From positions 2,090,001 to 2,154,000 of the forward strand of contig NZ_CP106881.1 of NCBI RefSeq assembly GCF_023634805.2: a stretch of DNA of 64,000 nucleotides, read 5' to 3'. This document shows, piece by piece, positions 1-10,531 of the stretch. Origin of the DNA: Comamonas endophytica (GTDB taxonomy: Bacteria; Pseudomonadota; Gammaproteobacteria; Burkholderiales; Burkholderiaceae_C). The position numbers and the translations under genes are program-made. Each line of letters opens with the position of its first letter. Within the stretch, counting starts at the first letter, position 1. The notes under the pieces are model-generated. The model had not been told where the DNA came from. It did no database searches and saw nothing but the letters and a program-made list of their open reading frames with translations.

Positions 1-1409
<1,409 letters not shown>

Positions 1410-1536
1410 ATAACTTTGATCCCCAGCGGATCGAAGACAGTTATGCCAAAGATGGCGCAGTCAAAATAAATCTGATTTCAGTCTCTATGAATTCGCCGAC
1501 CTGATCAACAAACCGATCAGGAAAGCAAAAAGTTAT
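1410..1536 (+). other. 23S-5S intergenic spacer
   Basis: Transcribed spacer with no tRNA gene. It contains a perfect 7-bp hairpin (CCTGATC at 1500-1506 with GATCAGG at 1515-1521) shortly before the 5S gene, plausibly part of rRNA processing. Nothing else is recognised. Confidence 0.7.
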
Positions 1537-1650
1537 GCCTGATGACCATAGCAAGTTGGCTCCACTCCTTCCCATCCCGAACAGGACAGTGAAACGACTT
1601 TGCGCCGATGATAGTGCGGGTTCCCGTGTGAAAGTAGGTCATTGTCAGGC
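1537..1650 (+). rRNA. rrf: 5S ribosomal RNA
   Basis: About 114 nt, starting GCCTGATGACCATAGC and ending GGTCATTGTCAGGC. The terminal helix GCCTGA (1537-1542) pairs with TCAGGC (1645-1650), which fixes both ends. The internal CCATCCCGAACAGG segment is the conserved loop B/C region. It lies 127 nt after the 23S gene in the same transcript and is followed at once by a strong terminator. Confidence 0.96.
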
Positions 1651-1666
1651 TCTTACAGCAAGCAAA

Positions 1667-1702
1667 CCCCCAGCGCCCCAAAGGCCTGGGGGTTTTGTTT
1701 TT
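1667..1702. terminator. Rho-independent terminator of the rRNA operon
   Basis: CCCCCAG (1667-1673) pairs with CTGGGGG (1686-1692), extended by AAA/TTT flanks, and is followed by a T-rich run. It ends the rrn operon. Because a minus-strand gene ends at 1713, it may act in both directions. Confidence 0.85.
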
Positions 1703-1712
1703 CTGGGCTGCT

Positions 1713-2372
1713 TTATCTTGCGCAATGCCCTCGCACATAGGCTGCCGCCAGGAACGGAGCGCTCAAAAGACCTGCTCCACTACCAGAATATTCCCCGTGC
1801 ATGCAATCTCCATGCTGGGCGGCTGCAATACCTTTGGCCAACACAGTACCGCTGCGTGAATGCTCCCCTGACGGCCTGTTGGGGGGCATGAGATCAATGG
1901 CTTTATTGGACGGCTTCACTTGCTGAGCGGCTTTACGCATCGTCTCTGGGTCAAGTTTCAGCGGGGGCGGTACGCTGTTGGTGGTGTTTACCGCTGTGTT
2001 GGCCTCGGGAGCATGCTCAGTGGGAGTATCCGCCGCTGTGCTGGTCGCGGTCGCATGATCAGTGGCGGAAGCCATCTGCTGCATTTGATGCGGTGTAGCA
2101 GCGCGTGACCGCCGGGTAACAAAGCCAGGTACGGCGGAGGTTTTTTGGGCTGTCACTTTCACTGGGGACGGTGCAGCGGGAGGGGGTATCGTGCGCACCG
2201 CTGTGACTTCAATCAGTTGCATGGCTTCGCGTCGTTGCGCTAAGTCCTGATCTGGCCTGATGGGTGTATGGACGGCAATGGCCACCAACAATGCGCCATG
2301 TGCCGCCGCCACCAGCAGCCCGACCACCGGTTTGCGCAGGCGGTGCCATCTCGAGCGCTTATGGCTTGGCAT
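1713..2372 (-). CDS. TonB-like (energy-transducer N-terminus) membrane protein of unknown function
   Basis: A 219-residue protein with a basic N-terminus, one transmembrane segment (about residues 15-36) and a long Pro/Thr/Ala-rich middle. The small C-terminal domain holds two cysteines, in a DCMHGEYSGSG-like word and in the final RGHC. The anchor plus proline-rich periplasmic linker resembles TonB-family proteins, but I do not recognise a canonical TonB C-terminal domain. The C-terminal word recalls short hypothetical proteins of Comamonadaceae (memory, not searched). It is monocistronic, convergent with the rRNA operon, and has a good promoter far upstream (2543-2572). Real coding is likely; function is unknown. 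Confidence 0.75.
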   Translation of the reverse strand: MPSHKRSRWHRLRKPVVGLLVAAAHGALLVAIAVHTPIRPDQDLAQRREAMQLIEVTAVRTIPPPAAPSPVKVTAQKTSAVPGFVTRRSRAATPHQMQQMASATDHATATSTAADTPTEHAPEANTAVNTTNSVPPPLKLDPETMRKAAQQVKPSNKAIDLMPPNRPSGEHSRSGTVLAKGIAAAQHGDCMHGEYSGSGAGLLSAPFLAAAYVRGHCAR

Positions 2373-2542
2373 GCAGCGCTTTCGTAGTGCAGGCGCTTAT
2401 CGATGCTTATGCAAGCCGAGAAAAGCTGGGTCCGTGCATGCAAGCGCAGTTCCACAGGGTGGGCACGGGTGCACTTTGCTGCCGAGAAATGGATGTCGGA
2501 AAGCGCGTCATAAATATATGAAATTGATTATTTAATTTGATA

Positions 2543-2572
2543 GTTATATTAAATTTCCAATGTCGTTGTCAA
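2543..2572 (-). promoter_or_regulatory. Sigma-70-type promoter in an AT-rich block
   Basis: Read on the minus strand this is TTGACA (2567-2572), an 18-bp spacer and TATAAC (2543-2548). It lies in a strikingly AT-rich stretch (about 2505-2570) in an otherwise GC-rich window. The next minus-strand gene is the TonB-like protein starting at 2372, implying a leader of about 165 nt. I see no gene in that leader. Confidence 0.6.
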
Positions 2573-2590
2573 TGCATGTCTGGTTGGCGG

Positions 2591-2627
2591 AAACAAAAAG
2601 AGAGCGCTGTGCGCTCTCTTTTTGTTT
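2591..2627. terminator. Bidirectional terminator downstream of the glutamine amidotransferase
   Basis: A perfect 17-bp stem with a 3-nt TGT loop. The 2591-2607 arm contains AAAAAGAGAGCGC and its complement lies at 2611-2627. A/T runs flank the GC core on both sides, so it can terminate in either direction. The minus-strand gene ending at 2638 is the one it serves. Confidence 0.9.
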
Positions 2628-2637
2628 CGCCGTTGTC

Positions 2638-3423
2638 TCAGCGTAGGGCAGGAGACGGAGGCGACAGGCAGGTGCCATTGACAAATACCTTCAGCTCGCC
2701 AGAGTTGAAAGGCGTCCATTCCTCGTTTTTGGTCAGGGGAGCCGTGACGATGATGGCGACCTTGTCGTTGGGCGTGGTTTCCGCGGAGAAATCGACGCTC
2801 AGGTCCTCGTCCGCGAGGTGGGCATGCGTGAATGGATAACGGCGCTCGGTGTAGCACAGCGCCGTGGTGGCATGCGCCCACAGGGCTTCGCCGTTGGACA
2901 GCAGGAAGTTGAAGGTACCGTGCGGCGCGATGCGCGCGGCCAGTTCGCGCAGCGTGTGAGTCAACTCCTCGATGCTGGGCAGGCCGGCGTGCGATTTCCA
3001 CAACTCCTGCATGATCCAGCAGAAGGCACGCTCGCTGTCGGTGTCGCCCACGGGGCGGAAATGGCTGTGCAGCTTGGGCGCGTATTGCTTGAGGTCGCCG
3101 TTGTGCGCGAAGACCCAGTTGCGGCCCCAGAGCTCGCGTACGAAGGGGTGGCAGTTCTGCAGGCTGGTCACGCCCTGCGTGGCCTTGCGGATATGGGCAA
3201 TGACGTTGCAGCTCTTGATCGGATATTCGCGGATCAGCTGGGCCACGGGGGAGGTGACTGCGCGCTGATGGTCCACGAAGTGGCGCAGGCCCTTGTCTTC
3301 GAAAAATGCAATGCCCCAGCCATCGGTGTGATCGCCGGTGTTGCCCGCACGCTGCGCAAAGCCGCTGAAGCTGAAGCGCACGTCGGTCGGGGTATTGCAA
3401 TTCATTCCAAGAAGCTGGCACAT
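2638..3423 (-). CDS. Class II glutamine amidotransferase (GATase_4, YafJ family)
   Basis: 261 residues. It begins Met-Cys; Cys2 would be the N-terminal nucleophile after Met removal, as in Ntn-type class II amidotransferases. Typical family segments follow: HTDGWGIAFF near residue 32, the AHIRKAT word near 96, and FAHNGDL near 125. The length fits the stand-alone YafJ family, which hydrolyses glutamine but has no fused synthetase domain; the acceptor substrate is unknown. It is transcribed alone and followed by the strong hairpin at 2591-2627. The start is fixed by the catalytic Cys at position 2. Confidence 0.92.
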   Translation of the reverse strand: MCQLLGMNCNTPTDVRFSFSGFAQRAGNTGDHTDGWGIAFFEDKGLRHFVDHQRAVTSPVAQLIREYPIKSCNVIAHIRKATQGVTSLQNCHPFVRELWGRNWVFAHNGDLKQYAPKLHSHFRPVGDTDSERAFCWIMQELWKSHAGLPSIEELTHTLRELAARIAPHGTFNFLLSNGEALWAHATTALCYTERRYPFTHAHLADEDLSVDFSAETTPNDKVAIIVTAPLTKNEEWTPFNSGELKVFVNGTCLSPPSPALR

Positions 3424-3561
3424 GGTGGGGTCGAGAGAAAACAGGGGAAAAGCGCAGGACGGGCCTATAGCCTAGCGCCAGCTGCGCGTTCTGTGCGCAA
3501 AAGCGTGTGAATCGGGGTGAAAGTGTGCGCTCGGTGCGCCGAGGCCTTGCCGGTCCCCAAG

Positions 3562-3579
3562 CTGCCGCGGGGGCGGCAG
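3562..3579. repeat. GC-rich hairpin between the tautomerase and amidotransferase genes
   Basis: CTGCCGC (3562-3568) and GCGGCAG (3573-3579) form a perfect 7-bp stem around GGGG. There is no T tract, so it is not a standard terminator. It sits 3' of the tautomerase gene in the 199-nt gap before the amidotransferase and may stabilise mRNA ends. Confidence 0.45.
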
Positions 3580-3622
3580 TCCCGTCCCGGCCTTGCGCCA
3601 GGACGTTGTGGTGCGGCACCGT

Positions 3623-3811
3623 TCAACTGCGTTCCGACCAGAGCACGCCGCCAGTGGACCAGTTTTCGCGCTTGACATCGGTGATGAGGACATCGACCGA
3701 TTCGGGTGAACCACCGAGCACTTCGACGCTGACGCGGGTGATCTCGGCGACGAGCTTCTTCTTCTGTTCAACCGTACGGCCTTCGAGCATTTCAATGTGG
3801 TAGGTGGGCAT
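3623..3811 (-). CDS. 4-oxalocrotonate tautomerase family protein
   Basis: 62 residues starting MPTYHIEMLEGRT. Pro2 would be the catalytic general base after Met removal, as in 4-OT superfamily tautomerases of about 60-80 residues. An upstream in-frame extension to 4126 is rejected because it would bury the catalytic proline. The chosen ATG has a GGAG Shine-Dalgarno word a few bases upstream. The substrate cannot be told from sequence; the family handles enol-keto conversions in aromatic catabolism and similar reactions. Its neighbour on the same strand is the CWC protein gene. Confidence 0.88.
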   Translation of the reverse strand: MPTYHIEMLEGRTVEQKKKLVAEITRVSVEVLGGSPESVDVLITDVKRENWSTGGVLWSERS

Positions 3812-3837
3812 GAGAACTCCAAGTGAAAAAACAGGAA

Positions 3838-4071
3838 TCATATCGGCGCGCACGGATGGTCGGGGCCTTGACGGGCGGCACAGGCTGGGCACAGACAGGA
3901 CTGGTCCAACGCTTCTTTGGGGATCGACGCCAGCACTGCGGGCGCGATGGTGGCGTCCATGCACCAGCAGTCCTCGGGCGGCATATCTGCGCTGATCGCG
4001 CACTGGTTGCTGCGGCCGCACAGTGGGCAGCGGGTGGGATCGGGAGAGGAGGGCACTACAACACGGGGCAT
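3838..4071 (-). CDS. Cysteine-rich CWC family protein
   Basis: About 77 residues with CPLCG near the N-terminus, a central CWC motif and CPAC near the C-terminus. These are the hallmarks of the cysteine-rich CWC family, presumed metal (probably zinc) binding and functionally uncharacterised. The start is uncertain: an upstream in-frame ATG at 4095 would add 8 residues, and neither start has a convincing ribosome-binding site. It follows malate synthase on the same strand, separated by a REP-like element, and precedes the tautomerase gene. Confidence 0.72.
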   Translation of the reverse strand: MPRVVVPSSPDPTRCPLCGRSNQCAISADMPPEDCWCMDATIAPAVLASIPKEALDQSCLCPACAARQGPDHPCAPI

Positions 4072-4110
4072 GCCGAAGTGTAGAGCCTTGCCCATTTATT
4101 GAAGGGGGCC

Positions 4111-4220
4111 GTCCACCCTTCGACAAGCTCAGGGCGAACGGATTGGAACAAGTTCAGGGCGAACGGATGAGAGGCCATCTGCCCTTCGATCCTTCGACGG
4201 GGCTGCCCAGGCAGGACAGA
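4111..4220. repeat. REP-like element, degenerate copy A
   Basis: Carries the family core CTTCGACAAGCTCAGG at 4118-4133 followed by GCGAACGG, then a second partial arm (AGTTCAGGGCGAACGG, 4151-4166). A mirror-type fragment CCTTCGATCCTTCGACGGGG with GCCCAGGCAGG follows to about 4215. It is more scrambled than the copies at 18834 and 37657. It lies between the 3' end of malate synthase and the 5' end of the CWC gene. Confidence 0.75.
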
Positions 4221-4224
4221 CGAA

Positions 4225-6420
4225 TTAGACCGCCGCCTTGACCTTCTGACGCCAGGCGTGCAGCAGGGGTTCGGTGTAGCCGGAAGGCTGCTCCAGGCCC
4301 TTGAAGATCAGGTCGCAGGCGGCGCGGTAGGCGTAGGAAGTGTCGAAGTTGCCCGCCATCGGACGGTACAGCGGATCGCCGGCGTTCTGCTGGTCGACCA
4401 CGGCGGCCATGCGCTCCAGGGTGGCGCGCACCTGGGCTTCGCTCACCACGCCATGCAGCAGCCAGTTGGCGATGTGCTGGCTGGAGATGCGCAGCGTGGC
4501 GCGGTCTTCCATCAGGCCGACGTCGTGGATATCGGGCACCTTGGAGCACCCCACGCCCTGGTCGATCCAGCGCACGACATAGCCCAGGATGCCCTGCACG
4601 TTGTTGTCGAGCTCCTGCTGCCTTTCGGCATCGGTCCATTGGGCTTCCATGACCACCGGCACCTGCAGCAGACCTTCCAGCAGATTGTCGCGCTCGGCGT
4701 CTGCGTCGGTTTTCTCCAGCTGTGCCTGGACCTCGGCGACATCGACCTGCTGGTAATGCAGCGCATGCAGCGTGGCGGCCGTGGGCGAGGGCACCCAGGC
4801 GGTGTTGGCGCCGGCCTTGGGATGGGCGATCTTCTGCTCCAGCATGTCGGCCATCAGGTCGGGCATGGCCCACATGCCCTTGCCGATCTGGGCACGGCCG
4901 CGCAGGCCCAGGCCCAGGCCGACCAGCACGTTGTTGCGCTCGTAGGCGGGCAGCCAGGCGCTGGCCTTCATCTCGGCCTTGCGCACCATCGGTCCGGCGT
5001 GCATGGCGGTGTGCATCTCGTCGCCCGTGCGGTCCAGGAAGCCGGTGTTGATGAAGGCCACGCGCGCGGCAGCGGCGGCAATGCAGGCCTTGAGGTTGAC
5101 GCTGGTGCGGCGCTCCTCGTCCATGATGCCCAGCTTGACGGTGTTGGCCGGCAGGCCCAGCACCTGTTCGACGCGGCCGAACAGTTCATTGGCAAAGGCG
5201 GCTTCGTCAGGGCCGTGCATCTTGGGCTTGACGATGTAGACCGAACCTTCGCGGCTGTTGCGGATGCCGGCCTTGCCCAGGCCCTTGAGGTCGTGGATGG
5301 CGATGGCCGTGGTCACCACGGCATCGAGGATGCCTTCGGGAATTTCCTTGCCCTCGGCGCCCCAAAGGACCGCGGGGTTGGTCATCAGATGCCCGACATT
5401 GCGCACGAACATCAGCGAGCGGCCGTGCAGTTTCAGCGGCTGGCCGTCGGCGCCGGTGTATTCGCGGTCGGGGTTGAGCCCGCGCGTGACGCTCTTGCCG
5501 CCTTTCTGGAAGGTGTCGGTGAGGGTGCCGTTGAGGATGCCCAGCCAGTTGCGGTAGCCCAGCACCTTGTCCTCGGCGTCCACGGCGGCAATCGAGTCCT
5601 CGAGATCGAGAATCGTCGACAGCGCGGCTTCGAGCACTACGTCGCTGACGCCGGCGGCGTCGCTCTGGCCAATGGCAGTGCTGCGGTCGATGCGGATGTC
5701 GAGGTGCGAGCCATGGTTCTTCAGCAGAATCGACGAGGGCGCATCGGGGCTGCCCTGGTAGCCGACGAATTTGGAGGCGTCCTGCAGGCCGGTGCTCAGG
5801 CCGGCCGACAGCGTGACGCTCAGATGGCCGTTCACCACGGCGTACTTCGTCGCCTGCTGGTGCGAGCCGGTAGCCAGCGGGGCGGCCTGGTCCAGCACAT
5901 CGCGCGCGAAGGCAATGACCTTGGCGCCGCGCCTGGGGTTGTAGCCCTGGCCCTTCTCGCAGCCATCAGCCTCGCTGATGGCGTCTGTGCCGTAGAGCGC
6001 GTCATACAGCGAGCCCCAGCGCGCGTTGGCGGCGTTGAGCGCGTAGCGCGCGTTCAGGATGGGAACCACCAGCTGCGCGCCGGCCTGGGTGGCGAGTTCG
6101 GCATCCACACCGGAGGTCGTGGCCTGCACGTTCTGCGGGGGATCGACCAGGTAGCCGATGCGGGTGAGGAAGGCGCGATAGCCCGCCATGTCGGTGATCG
6201 GGCCGGGGTGGGCCTTGTGCCAAGTGTCGAGCGCGGCCTGCAGGCGGTCGCGCTCGGCCAGCAGCGCGGCATTGCGCGGCGCCAGGTCGTTGACCAGGGC
6301 GTCGAAGCCCTGCCAGAACGCCTCGGGCGCCACGCCCGTGCCGGGCAGCACCTCGTCGTTGATGAATCGGTGTAGTTCGTTGGCTACCTGCAGGCCATGG
6401 ACGGTGGTGCGATCGGTCAT
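4225..6420 (-). CDS. glcB: Malate synthase G
   Basis: 731 residues, close to E. coli GlcB (723). It condenses glyoxylate with acetyl-CoA to give malate and is a cytosolic monomer in the glyoxylate pathway. Conserved blocks include [10 protein letters not shown] near residue 433, [16 protein letters not shown] near 538, and a C-terminal [11 protein letters not shown] segment. The ATG at 6420 has an AAGG word upstream; an extended frame to 6576 adds unrelated residues over the promoter region and is rejected. The gene is divergent from a LysR regulator at 6586, a common arrangement for a regulator and its target, though this is not proof. Confidence 0.96.
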   Translation of the reverse strand: MTDRTTVHGLQVANELHRFINDEVLPGTGVAPEAFWQGFDALVNDLAPRNAALLAERDRLQAALDTWHKAHPGPITDMAGYRAFLTRIGYLVDPPQNVQATTSGVDAELATQAGAQLVVPILNARYALNAANARWGSLYDALYGTDAISEADGCEKGQGYNPRRGAKVIAFARDVLDQAAPLATGSHQQATKYAVVNGHLSVTLSAGLSTGLQDASKFVGYQGSPDAPSSILLKNHGSHLDIRIDRSTAIGQSDAAGVSDVVLEAALSTILDLEDSIAAVDAEDKVLGYRNWLGILNGTLTDTFQKGGKSVTRGLNPDREYTGADGQPLKLHGRSLMFVRNVGHLMTNPAVLWGAEGKEIPEGILDAVVTTAIAIHDLKGLGKAGIRNSREGSVYIVKPKMHGPDEAAFANELFGRVEQVLGLPANTVKLGIMDEERRTSVNLKACIAAAAARVAFINTGFLDRTGDEMHTAMHAGPMVRKAEMKASAWLPAYERNNVLVGLGLGLRGRAQIGKGMWAMPDLMADMLEQKIAHPKAGANTAWVPSPTAATLHALHYQQVDVAEVQAQLEKTDADAERDNLLEGLLQVPVVMEAQWTDAERQQELDNNVQGILGYVVRWIDQGVGCSKVPDIHDVGLMEDRATLRISSQHIANWLLHGVVSEAQVRATLERMAAVVDQQNAGDPLYRPMAGNFDTSYAYRAACDLIFKGLEQPSGYTEPLLHAWRQKVKAAV

Positions 6421-6466
6421 GAATAAACCTTGGAATGGAAAAAGAGGCGTCGGCAGAAGATGAGCT

Positions 6467-6495
6467 ACTGTATTTGAATTGTTTGCAGTTATAAA
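6467..6495 (-). promoter_or_regulatory. Candidate promoter for malate synthase G
   Basis: On the minus strand TTTATA (6490-6495), 17 bp, TACAGT (6467-6472). Matches are moderate (4 of 6 in the -35). The leader to the start at 6420 would be about 40 nt. The 165-bp divergent region also holds the inverted repeat ACTTTT-N4-AAAAGT at 6521-6536, a possible regulator site. Confidence 0.4.
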
Positions 6496-6573
6496 CCGCC
6501 TGGAAAGTACAGAACTCGTGACTTTTATGCAAAAGTGCCGGAGGCGGCGCGCGGCGAGGTCCAGCTTTTTGTC

Positions 6574-6579
6574 CATAAT
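6574..6579 (+). promoter_or_regulatory. -10 box (CATAAT) six bases from the lysR start
   Basis: CATAAT ends 6 nt before the ATG at 6586, so transcription would start at or next to the start codon. No clear -35 box and no Shine-Dalgarno word are seen. This suggests a leaderless or near-leaderless mRNA. Confidence 0.4.
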
Positions 6580-6585
6580 CAGAGC

Positions 6586-7521
6586 ATGGACAAACTCAAG
6601 GCGTTCGAGTCATTCGTGTCGGTGGCGACCAAGGGCAGCCTCACGGCCGCGGCCAAGGCCGAAGGCGTGGCCCCAGCCATCATGGGGCGGCGGCTGGACG
6701 CGCTCGAGGAGCATCTGGGCGTCAAGCTGATGGTGCGCACGACGCGGCGCATCTCGCTGACCCATGAAGGCAGCGCTTTTCTCGAAGACTGCCAGCGGCT
6801 GCTGTCGGATGTGGCCAACGCCGAAGCCAGCGTGTCGGCAGGTGGCGTCAAGGCCACGGGCCATCTGCGCATCACTGCCCCCGCGGGCTTCGGCCGGCGC
6901 CATGTGGCGCCGCTGGTGCCGCGCTTTCGCGACCTGCACCCCGAGGTCAGCATCTCGCTGAACCTCAGCGACCGCGTGGTGGACTTGGCCGGCGAGGGCT
7001 TCGACTGCGCGGTGCGTGTGGGCGACCTGCCCGACTCCTCGCTGGTCAGCGTGCGCATTGCCGACAACCGCCGCCTGTGCGTGGCCACGCCGGCCTATCT
7101 CGCGCGCCGGGGCGTGCCCGAACACCCGAGCGAGCTCGCGCAGCACGACTGCCTCACGCTGTCGAGCGATGCCTCGCAGACCCGGGGCTGGGCATTCCGC
7201 ATTGCGCAACCCGACCAAAGCACGCACGATGTGGTGCATTTCAAGTCGGGCGGACCGCTCGACTGCTCGGATGGCCAGGTGCTGCATGACTGGTGCCTGG
7301 GCGGCTGGGGCATTGCCTGGCGCAGTACCTGGGAGGTCGAGGCCGAGATCGCGGCCGGCCGGCTGGTGGCCGTGCTGGAGGAGTTCGCGGCGCCGCCCAA
7401 CGGCATCTATGTGGTTTTTCCCCAGCGCAAGCACATGCCGCTGCGCGTGCGTCTGTGGATCGACTATCTGAAGCACCATTACCAACAAGCCGAATTCTGG
7501 AAGAACGGAGTATCCCCATGA
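6586..7521 (+). CDS. LysR family transcriptional regulator
   Basis: 311 residues. An N-terminal winged helix-turn-helix occupies about residues 1-60 ([20 protein letters not shown]), and a type 2 periplasmic-binding-like effector domain follows from about residue 90. The start at 6586 gives the standard LysR N-terminus; the upstream extension in the same frame is non-homologous. It is divergent from malate synthase G, a plausible target. Its stop overlaps the start of the next gene by 4 bp (ATGA), so the two are co-translated. The effector is unknown. Confidence 0.93.
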   Translation: MDKLKAFESFVSVATKGSLTAAAKAEGVAPAIMGRRLDALEEHLGVKLMVRTTRRISLTHEGSAFLEDCQRLLSDVANAEASVSAGGVKATGHLRITAPAGFGRRHVAPLVPRFRDLHPEVSISLNLSDRVVDLAGEGFDCAVRVGDLPDSSLVSVRIADNRRLCVATPAYLARRGVPEHPSELAQHDCLTLSSDASQTRGWAFRIAQPDQSTHDVVHFKSGGPLDCSDGQVLHDWCLGGWGIAWRSTWEVEAEIAAGRLVAVLEEFAAPPNGIYVVFPQRKHMPLRVRLWIDYLKHHYQQAEFWKNGVSP

Positions 7522-7964
7522 CCCTCGAAGCACTGCTCGCGGCCCTGCATCTGGTGGCCATCCTGACCCTGGTGGTCTTTCTTTCGAGCCAGGCGGCGCT
7601 GTGCCGCAGCGAATGGATGAATGCCGCGGTGGTGCGGCGGCTCGCGCGCCTGGATGTGATCTACCTGTTTGCCGCCGTGGCCTTGCTGCTGACCGGGCTG
7701 GCGCGGCTTTACTGGGGCACCAAGGGCATGGCGTGGTATGTCTCGCAGCCGCTGTTCCACGTCAAGATGACACTGTTCGTCCTGGTGGGGCTGCTGTCGA
7801 TCAAGCCTTCGCTGGCCTTCCGCCGCTGGGTGCGTAACCTGACCGAAGGCCAGGCACTGCCTGATGCGCAGGAGGTGGCAAGCACGCGGCGCTGGATCAT
7901 GCTGCAGGCGCATCTGGTGCCGGTGATTGCGGTGGTGGCGGTGTTTTGGGCACGGGGGATGTAG
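7518..7964 (+). CDS. DUF2214 family small membrane protein
   Basis: 148 residues with about four hydrophobic helices (roughly residues 7-25, 43-63, 75-95 and 127-145). It resembles the DUF2214 family of four-helix inner-membrane proteins, sometimes compared with CopD/haem-binding membrane domains. The ATG overlaps the lysR stop as ATGA, with a GGAG word 8 nt upstream. Translational coupling to the regulator is clear, but I cannot assign a biochemical role. Confidence 0.82.
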   Translation: MTLEALLAALHLVAILTLVVFLSSQAALCRSEWMNAAVVRRLARLDVIYLFAAVALLLTGLARLYWGTKGMAWYVSQPLFHVKMTLFVLVGLLSIKPSLAFRRWVRNLTEGQALPDAQEVASTRRWIMLQAHLVPVIAVVAVFWARGM

Positions 7965-7990
7965 GGCTGCCCAGGGACCAGGCGCTGGTT

Positions 7991-8016
7991 CCCTTCGACA
8001 GGCTCAGGGTGAACGG
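7991..8016 (+). repeat. REP-like element, single arm (copy B)
   Basis: CCCTTCGACAGGCTCAGG followed by GTGAACGGG: one arm of the dispersed inverted-repeat family, without its partner arm. It lies in the 131-nt gap between the DUF2214 gene and argS. Confidence 0.7.
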
Positions 8017-8083
8017 GCACGGCGGCTGACGTACATGCGCCACGGTCGAATCTTCGTTGGCGGCATAAAGCGAAGCGGGCACG

Positions 8084-8089
8084 TAAAAT
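8084..8089 (+). promoter_or_regulatory. -10 box (TAAAAT) six bases from the argS start
   Basis: TAAAAT ends 6 nt before the ATG at 8096, the same spacing as at 6574 and 25970. There is no Shine-Dalgarno word between, which suggests leaderless translation of argS. I see no convincing -35 hexamer at 16-18 bp. Confidence 0.45.
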
Positions 8090-8095
8090 CCTTCG

Positions 8096-9793
8096 ATGCT
8101 CTCCGTCAAACAGGAATTGCTCGCGGCTTTGGCCGCCGAGCTGGATAAATTGTCGCCCGGCGCCGGTGCGCGCGCCGCTTTCGAATCTCCCAAGGTGGCC
8201 GCGCATGGCGATTTCGCCTGCACCGCCGCCATGCAGCTGGCCAAGGCCGCCAAGCAAAATCCCCGGCAGCTGGCGCAGGCGCTCAGCGATGCGCTGATGG
8301 CCACCCCCGCTTTCGCGCGCTGGGTCGAGGCGCTGGAGATCGCCGGCCCCGGCTTCCTGAACGTGCGGCTCAAGCCCGCCGCCAAGCAGGAAGTCGTGCG
8401 CGAGGTGCTCTCGGCCAAGGAGGCCTTTGGCTTCCAGCCGCGCCGCGCCGAAAAGCTGCTGGTCGAGTTCGTTTCCGCGAACCCCACCGGCCCGCTGCAT
8501 GTGGGCCATGGCCGCCAGGCCGCGCTCGGCGATGCGCTGTGCAACCTGTTCACGACCCAGGGATGGGACGTGCACCGCGAGTTCTACTACAACGACGCGG
8601 GCGTGCAGATCCAGACGCTGACGAACAGCACGCAGCTGCGCGCCAAGGGCTTCAAGCCCGGCGACGAGTGCTGGCCCGTCGATCCCGAGAACCCGGCCAG
8701 CAAGGCGTTCTACAACGGCGACTACATCCAGGACATCGCCAACGATTTCCTGGCAAAGAAGACCGTCAAGGCCGACGACCGCGAATTCACCGCCAACGGC
8801 GATGTCGAGGACCAGGACAACATCCGCCAGTTCGCCGTGGCTTACCTGCGCAACGAGCAGGACAAGGACCTGCAGGCCTTCAACCTGCGCTTCGACGAGT
8901 ACTACCTCGAGTCCAGCCTCTACACCTCGGGCCGCGTGGACCGCACGGTCGAGCGCCTGATGGCCAACGGCCATACCTATGAGCTCGATGGCGCGCTGTG
9001 GCTCAAGTCGACCGACTACGGAGACGACAAGGACCGGGTCATGCGCAAGCGCGACGGCGGCTACACCTACTTCGTGCCCGATGTGGCCTACCACATCGCC
9101 AAGTGGGAGCGCGGCTTCACCAAGGTCATCAACATCCAGGGCACGGACCACCACGGCACGATCGCGCGGGTGCGCGCCGGCCTGCAGGCCGCCGATGTGG
9201 GCATCCCCCAGGGCTATCCCGACTACGTGCTGCACACCATGGTGCGCGTGGTGCGCGGCGGCGAGGAGGTCAAGATCAGCAAGCGCGCGGGCTCCTACGT
9301 GACGCTGCGCGACCTGATCGAGTGGACCAGCAAGGATGCGGTGCGTTTCTTCCTGCTCAGCCGCAAGCCCGACACCGAGTACACCTTCGACGTCGACCTG
9401 GCGGTGGCGCAGAACAACGACAACCCGGTCTATTACGTGCAGTACGCGCATGCGCGCATCTGCTCGGTGCTCAAGGCCTGGGGCGGCGATGCGGCCACGC
9501 TCAAGGACGTGGACCTGTCGGCGCTGGAAGGCCCGCAGGCCCAGGCGCTGATGCTGCAGCTGGCCAAGTACCCGGACATGCTCACAGCCGCCGCGCAGGG
9601 CAATGCGCCGCACGACGTGACCTTCTACCTGCGCGACCTGGCCGCGGCCTACCACAGCTACTACGATGCGGAGCGCATCCTGGTCGACGACGAAACGGTG
9701 AAGCTGGCACGCCTGGCATTGATCAGCGCGACCCGCCAGGTATTGCACAATGGCCTTGCGGTGCTGGGCGTGTCCGCTCCAGAACGCATGTAA
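8096..9793 (+). CDS. argS: Arginyl-tRNA synthetase
   Basis: 565 residues, a class I aminoacyl-tRNA synthetase that charges tRNA-Arg. It has an N-terminal Add-1-type tRNA-binding domain (about 1-90). The catalytic Rossmann fold carries the HIGH-equivalent HVGH at residues 135-138 and the KMSKS-equivalent KISKR at 393-397. A DALR anticodon-binding domain lies at the C-terminus (about 450-565). The length is normal. It is followed 12 nt later by the SPOR gene and then dsbA, an order I associate with Comamonadaceae. The start ATG lies 6 nt after a -10-like box. Confidence 0.97.
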   Translation: MLSVKQELLAALAAELDKLSPGAGARAAFESPKVAAHGDFACTAAMQLAKAAKQNPRQLAQALSDALMATPAFARWVEALEIAGPGFLNVRLKPAAKQEVVREVLSAKEAFGFQPRRAEKLLVEFVSANPTGPLHVGHGRQAALGDALCNLFTTQGWDVHREFYYNDAGVQIQTLTNSTQLRAKGFKPGDECWPVDPENPASKAFYNGDYIQDIANDFLAKKTVKADDREFTANGDVEDQDNIRQFAVAYLRNEQDKDLQAFNLRFDEYYLESSLYTSGRVDRTVERLMANGHTYELDGALWLKSTDYGDDKDRVMRKRDGGYTYFVPDVAYHIAKWERGFTKVINIQGTDHHGTIARVRAGLQAADVGIPQGYPDYVLHTMVRVVRGGEEVKISKRAGSYVTLRDLIEWTSKDAVRFFLLSRKPDTEYTFDVDLAVAQNNDNPVYYVQYAHARICSVLKAWGGDAATLKDVDLSALEGPQAQALMLQLAKYPDMLTAAAQGNAPHDVTFYLRDLAAAYHSYYDAERILVDDETVKLARLALISATRQVLHNGLAVLGVSAPERM

Positions 9794-9805
9794 ACCGATC
9801 ACATC

Positions 9806-10477
9806 ATGAAGACACAGCAACGCGGCGGCACCGTTCTCGGCATCATTCTCGGCATCATCTTCGGCCTGGGCGCGGCCCTGGGCGTGGCGGTCTATGTCAG
9901 CAAGGTGCCGATGCCCTTCCTGAGCAAGGCCAAGAACGCCGACCAGGACGCGGCCGAAGCCAGGAAGAACAAGGACTGGGATCCGAACTCGCCCCTGTAC
10001 GGCAAGAACCCGGCGCGCATCACAGTGCCGGCGGCACCCGAGGTGGCAGCGCCTGCCGCGGATGGCGTGGCGGCCGCGCCGGCGCCGGATGCAGCGCCGG
10101 CGACGACTGCGGCATCGCAACCCGTGGCACCGGTGACGTTGCCGCCCAAGCCCGAGCCCAAGACCAGCACAGCGGGCAAATCCAGCGATCCGCTGGGTGA
10201 TCTGGTCAAAGCCAAGTCGGCCGAGGCCAGCGCGGCCGAGAGCTTCAATTACTTCGTGCAGGCCGGTGCCTTCCGCAGCCCCTCCGATGCCGAGGCGCAA
10301 CGCGCCAAGCTGGCGATGCTGGGCTGGGAGTCGCGCGTGAGCGAGCGCGAGCAGAACGGCCGCACGGTGTTCCGCGTGCGCGTGGGTCCTTTCGGCAAGC
10401 GCGACGATGCCGAGCAGCTCAAGACCAGGCTCGAGGGCGCAGGCGTGGATTCCGCGCTGGTGCGCGTGCAGCGCTGA
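9806..10477 (+). CDS. SPOR domain-containing (FtsN-like) membrane protein
   Basis: 223 residues. A short cytoplasmic tail and one transmembrane helix (about residues 9-31) are followed by an Ala/Pro-rich periplasmic linker. A C-terminal SPOR domain runs from about residue 146 to 221 (FNYFVQAGAF, then VRVGPFGKRDDAEQLKTRLE). SPOR domains bind denuded peptidoglycan glycans at the division septum, so a role in division or the septal wall like FtsN is likely. It lies between argS and dsbA on the same strand, with short gaps to both. Confidence 0.92.
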   Translation: MKTQQRGGTVLGIILGIIFGLGAALGVAVYVSKVPMPFLSKAKNADQDAAEARKNKDWDPNSPLYGKNPARITVPAAPEVAAPAADGVAAAPAPDAAPATTAASQPVAPVTLPPKPEPKTSTAGKSSDPLGDLVKAKSAEASAAESFNYFVQAGAFRSPSDAEAQRAKLAMLGWESRVSEREQNGRTVFRVRVGPFGKRDDAEQLKTRLEGAGVDSALVRVQR

Positions 10478-10531
10478 ACTTTTTGGCGCGCCACCCCTCT
10501 GACTTACGAACCGAACCAGGAGTGTTGTTCC

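Noticed and set aside
2240..2455. A 71-residue minus-strand frame overlapping the TonB-like gene start
   Set aside because: Overlaps a longer, better-supported gene in another frame and has no recognisable feature.
4258..6375. A 705-residue open frame on the plus strand
   Set aside because: Antisense to malate synthase G, with repetitive Gly/Ala/His/Val content and no family resemblance.
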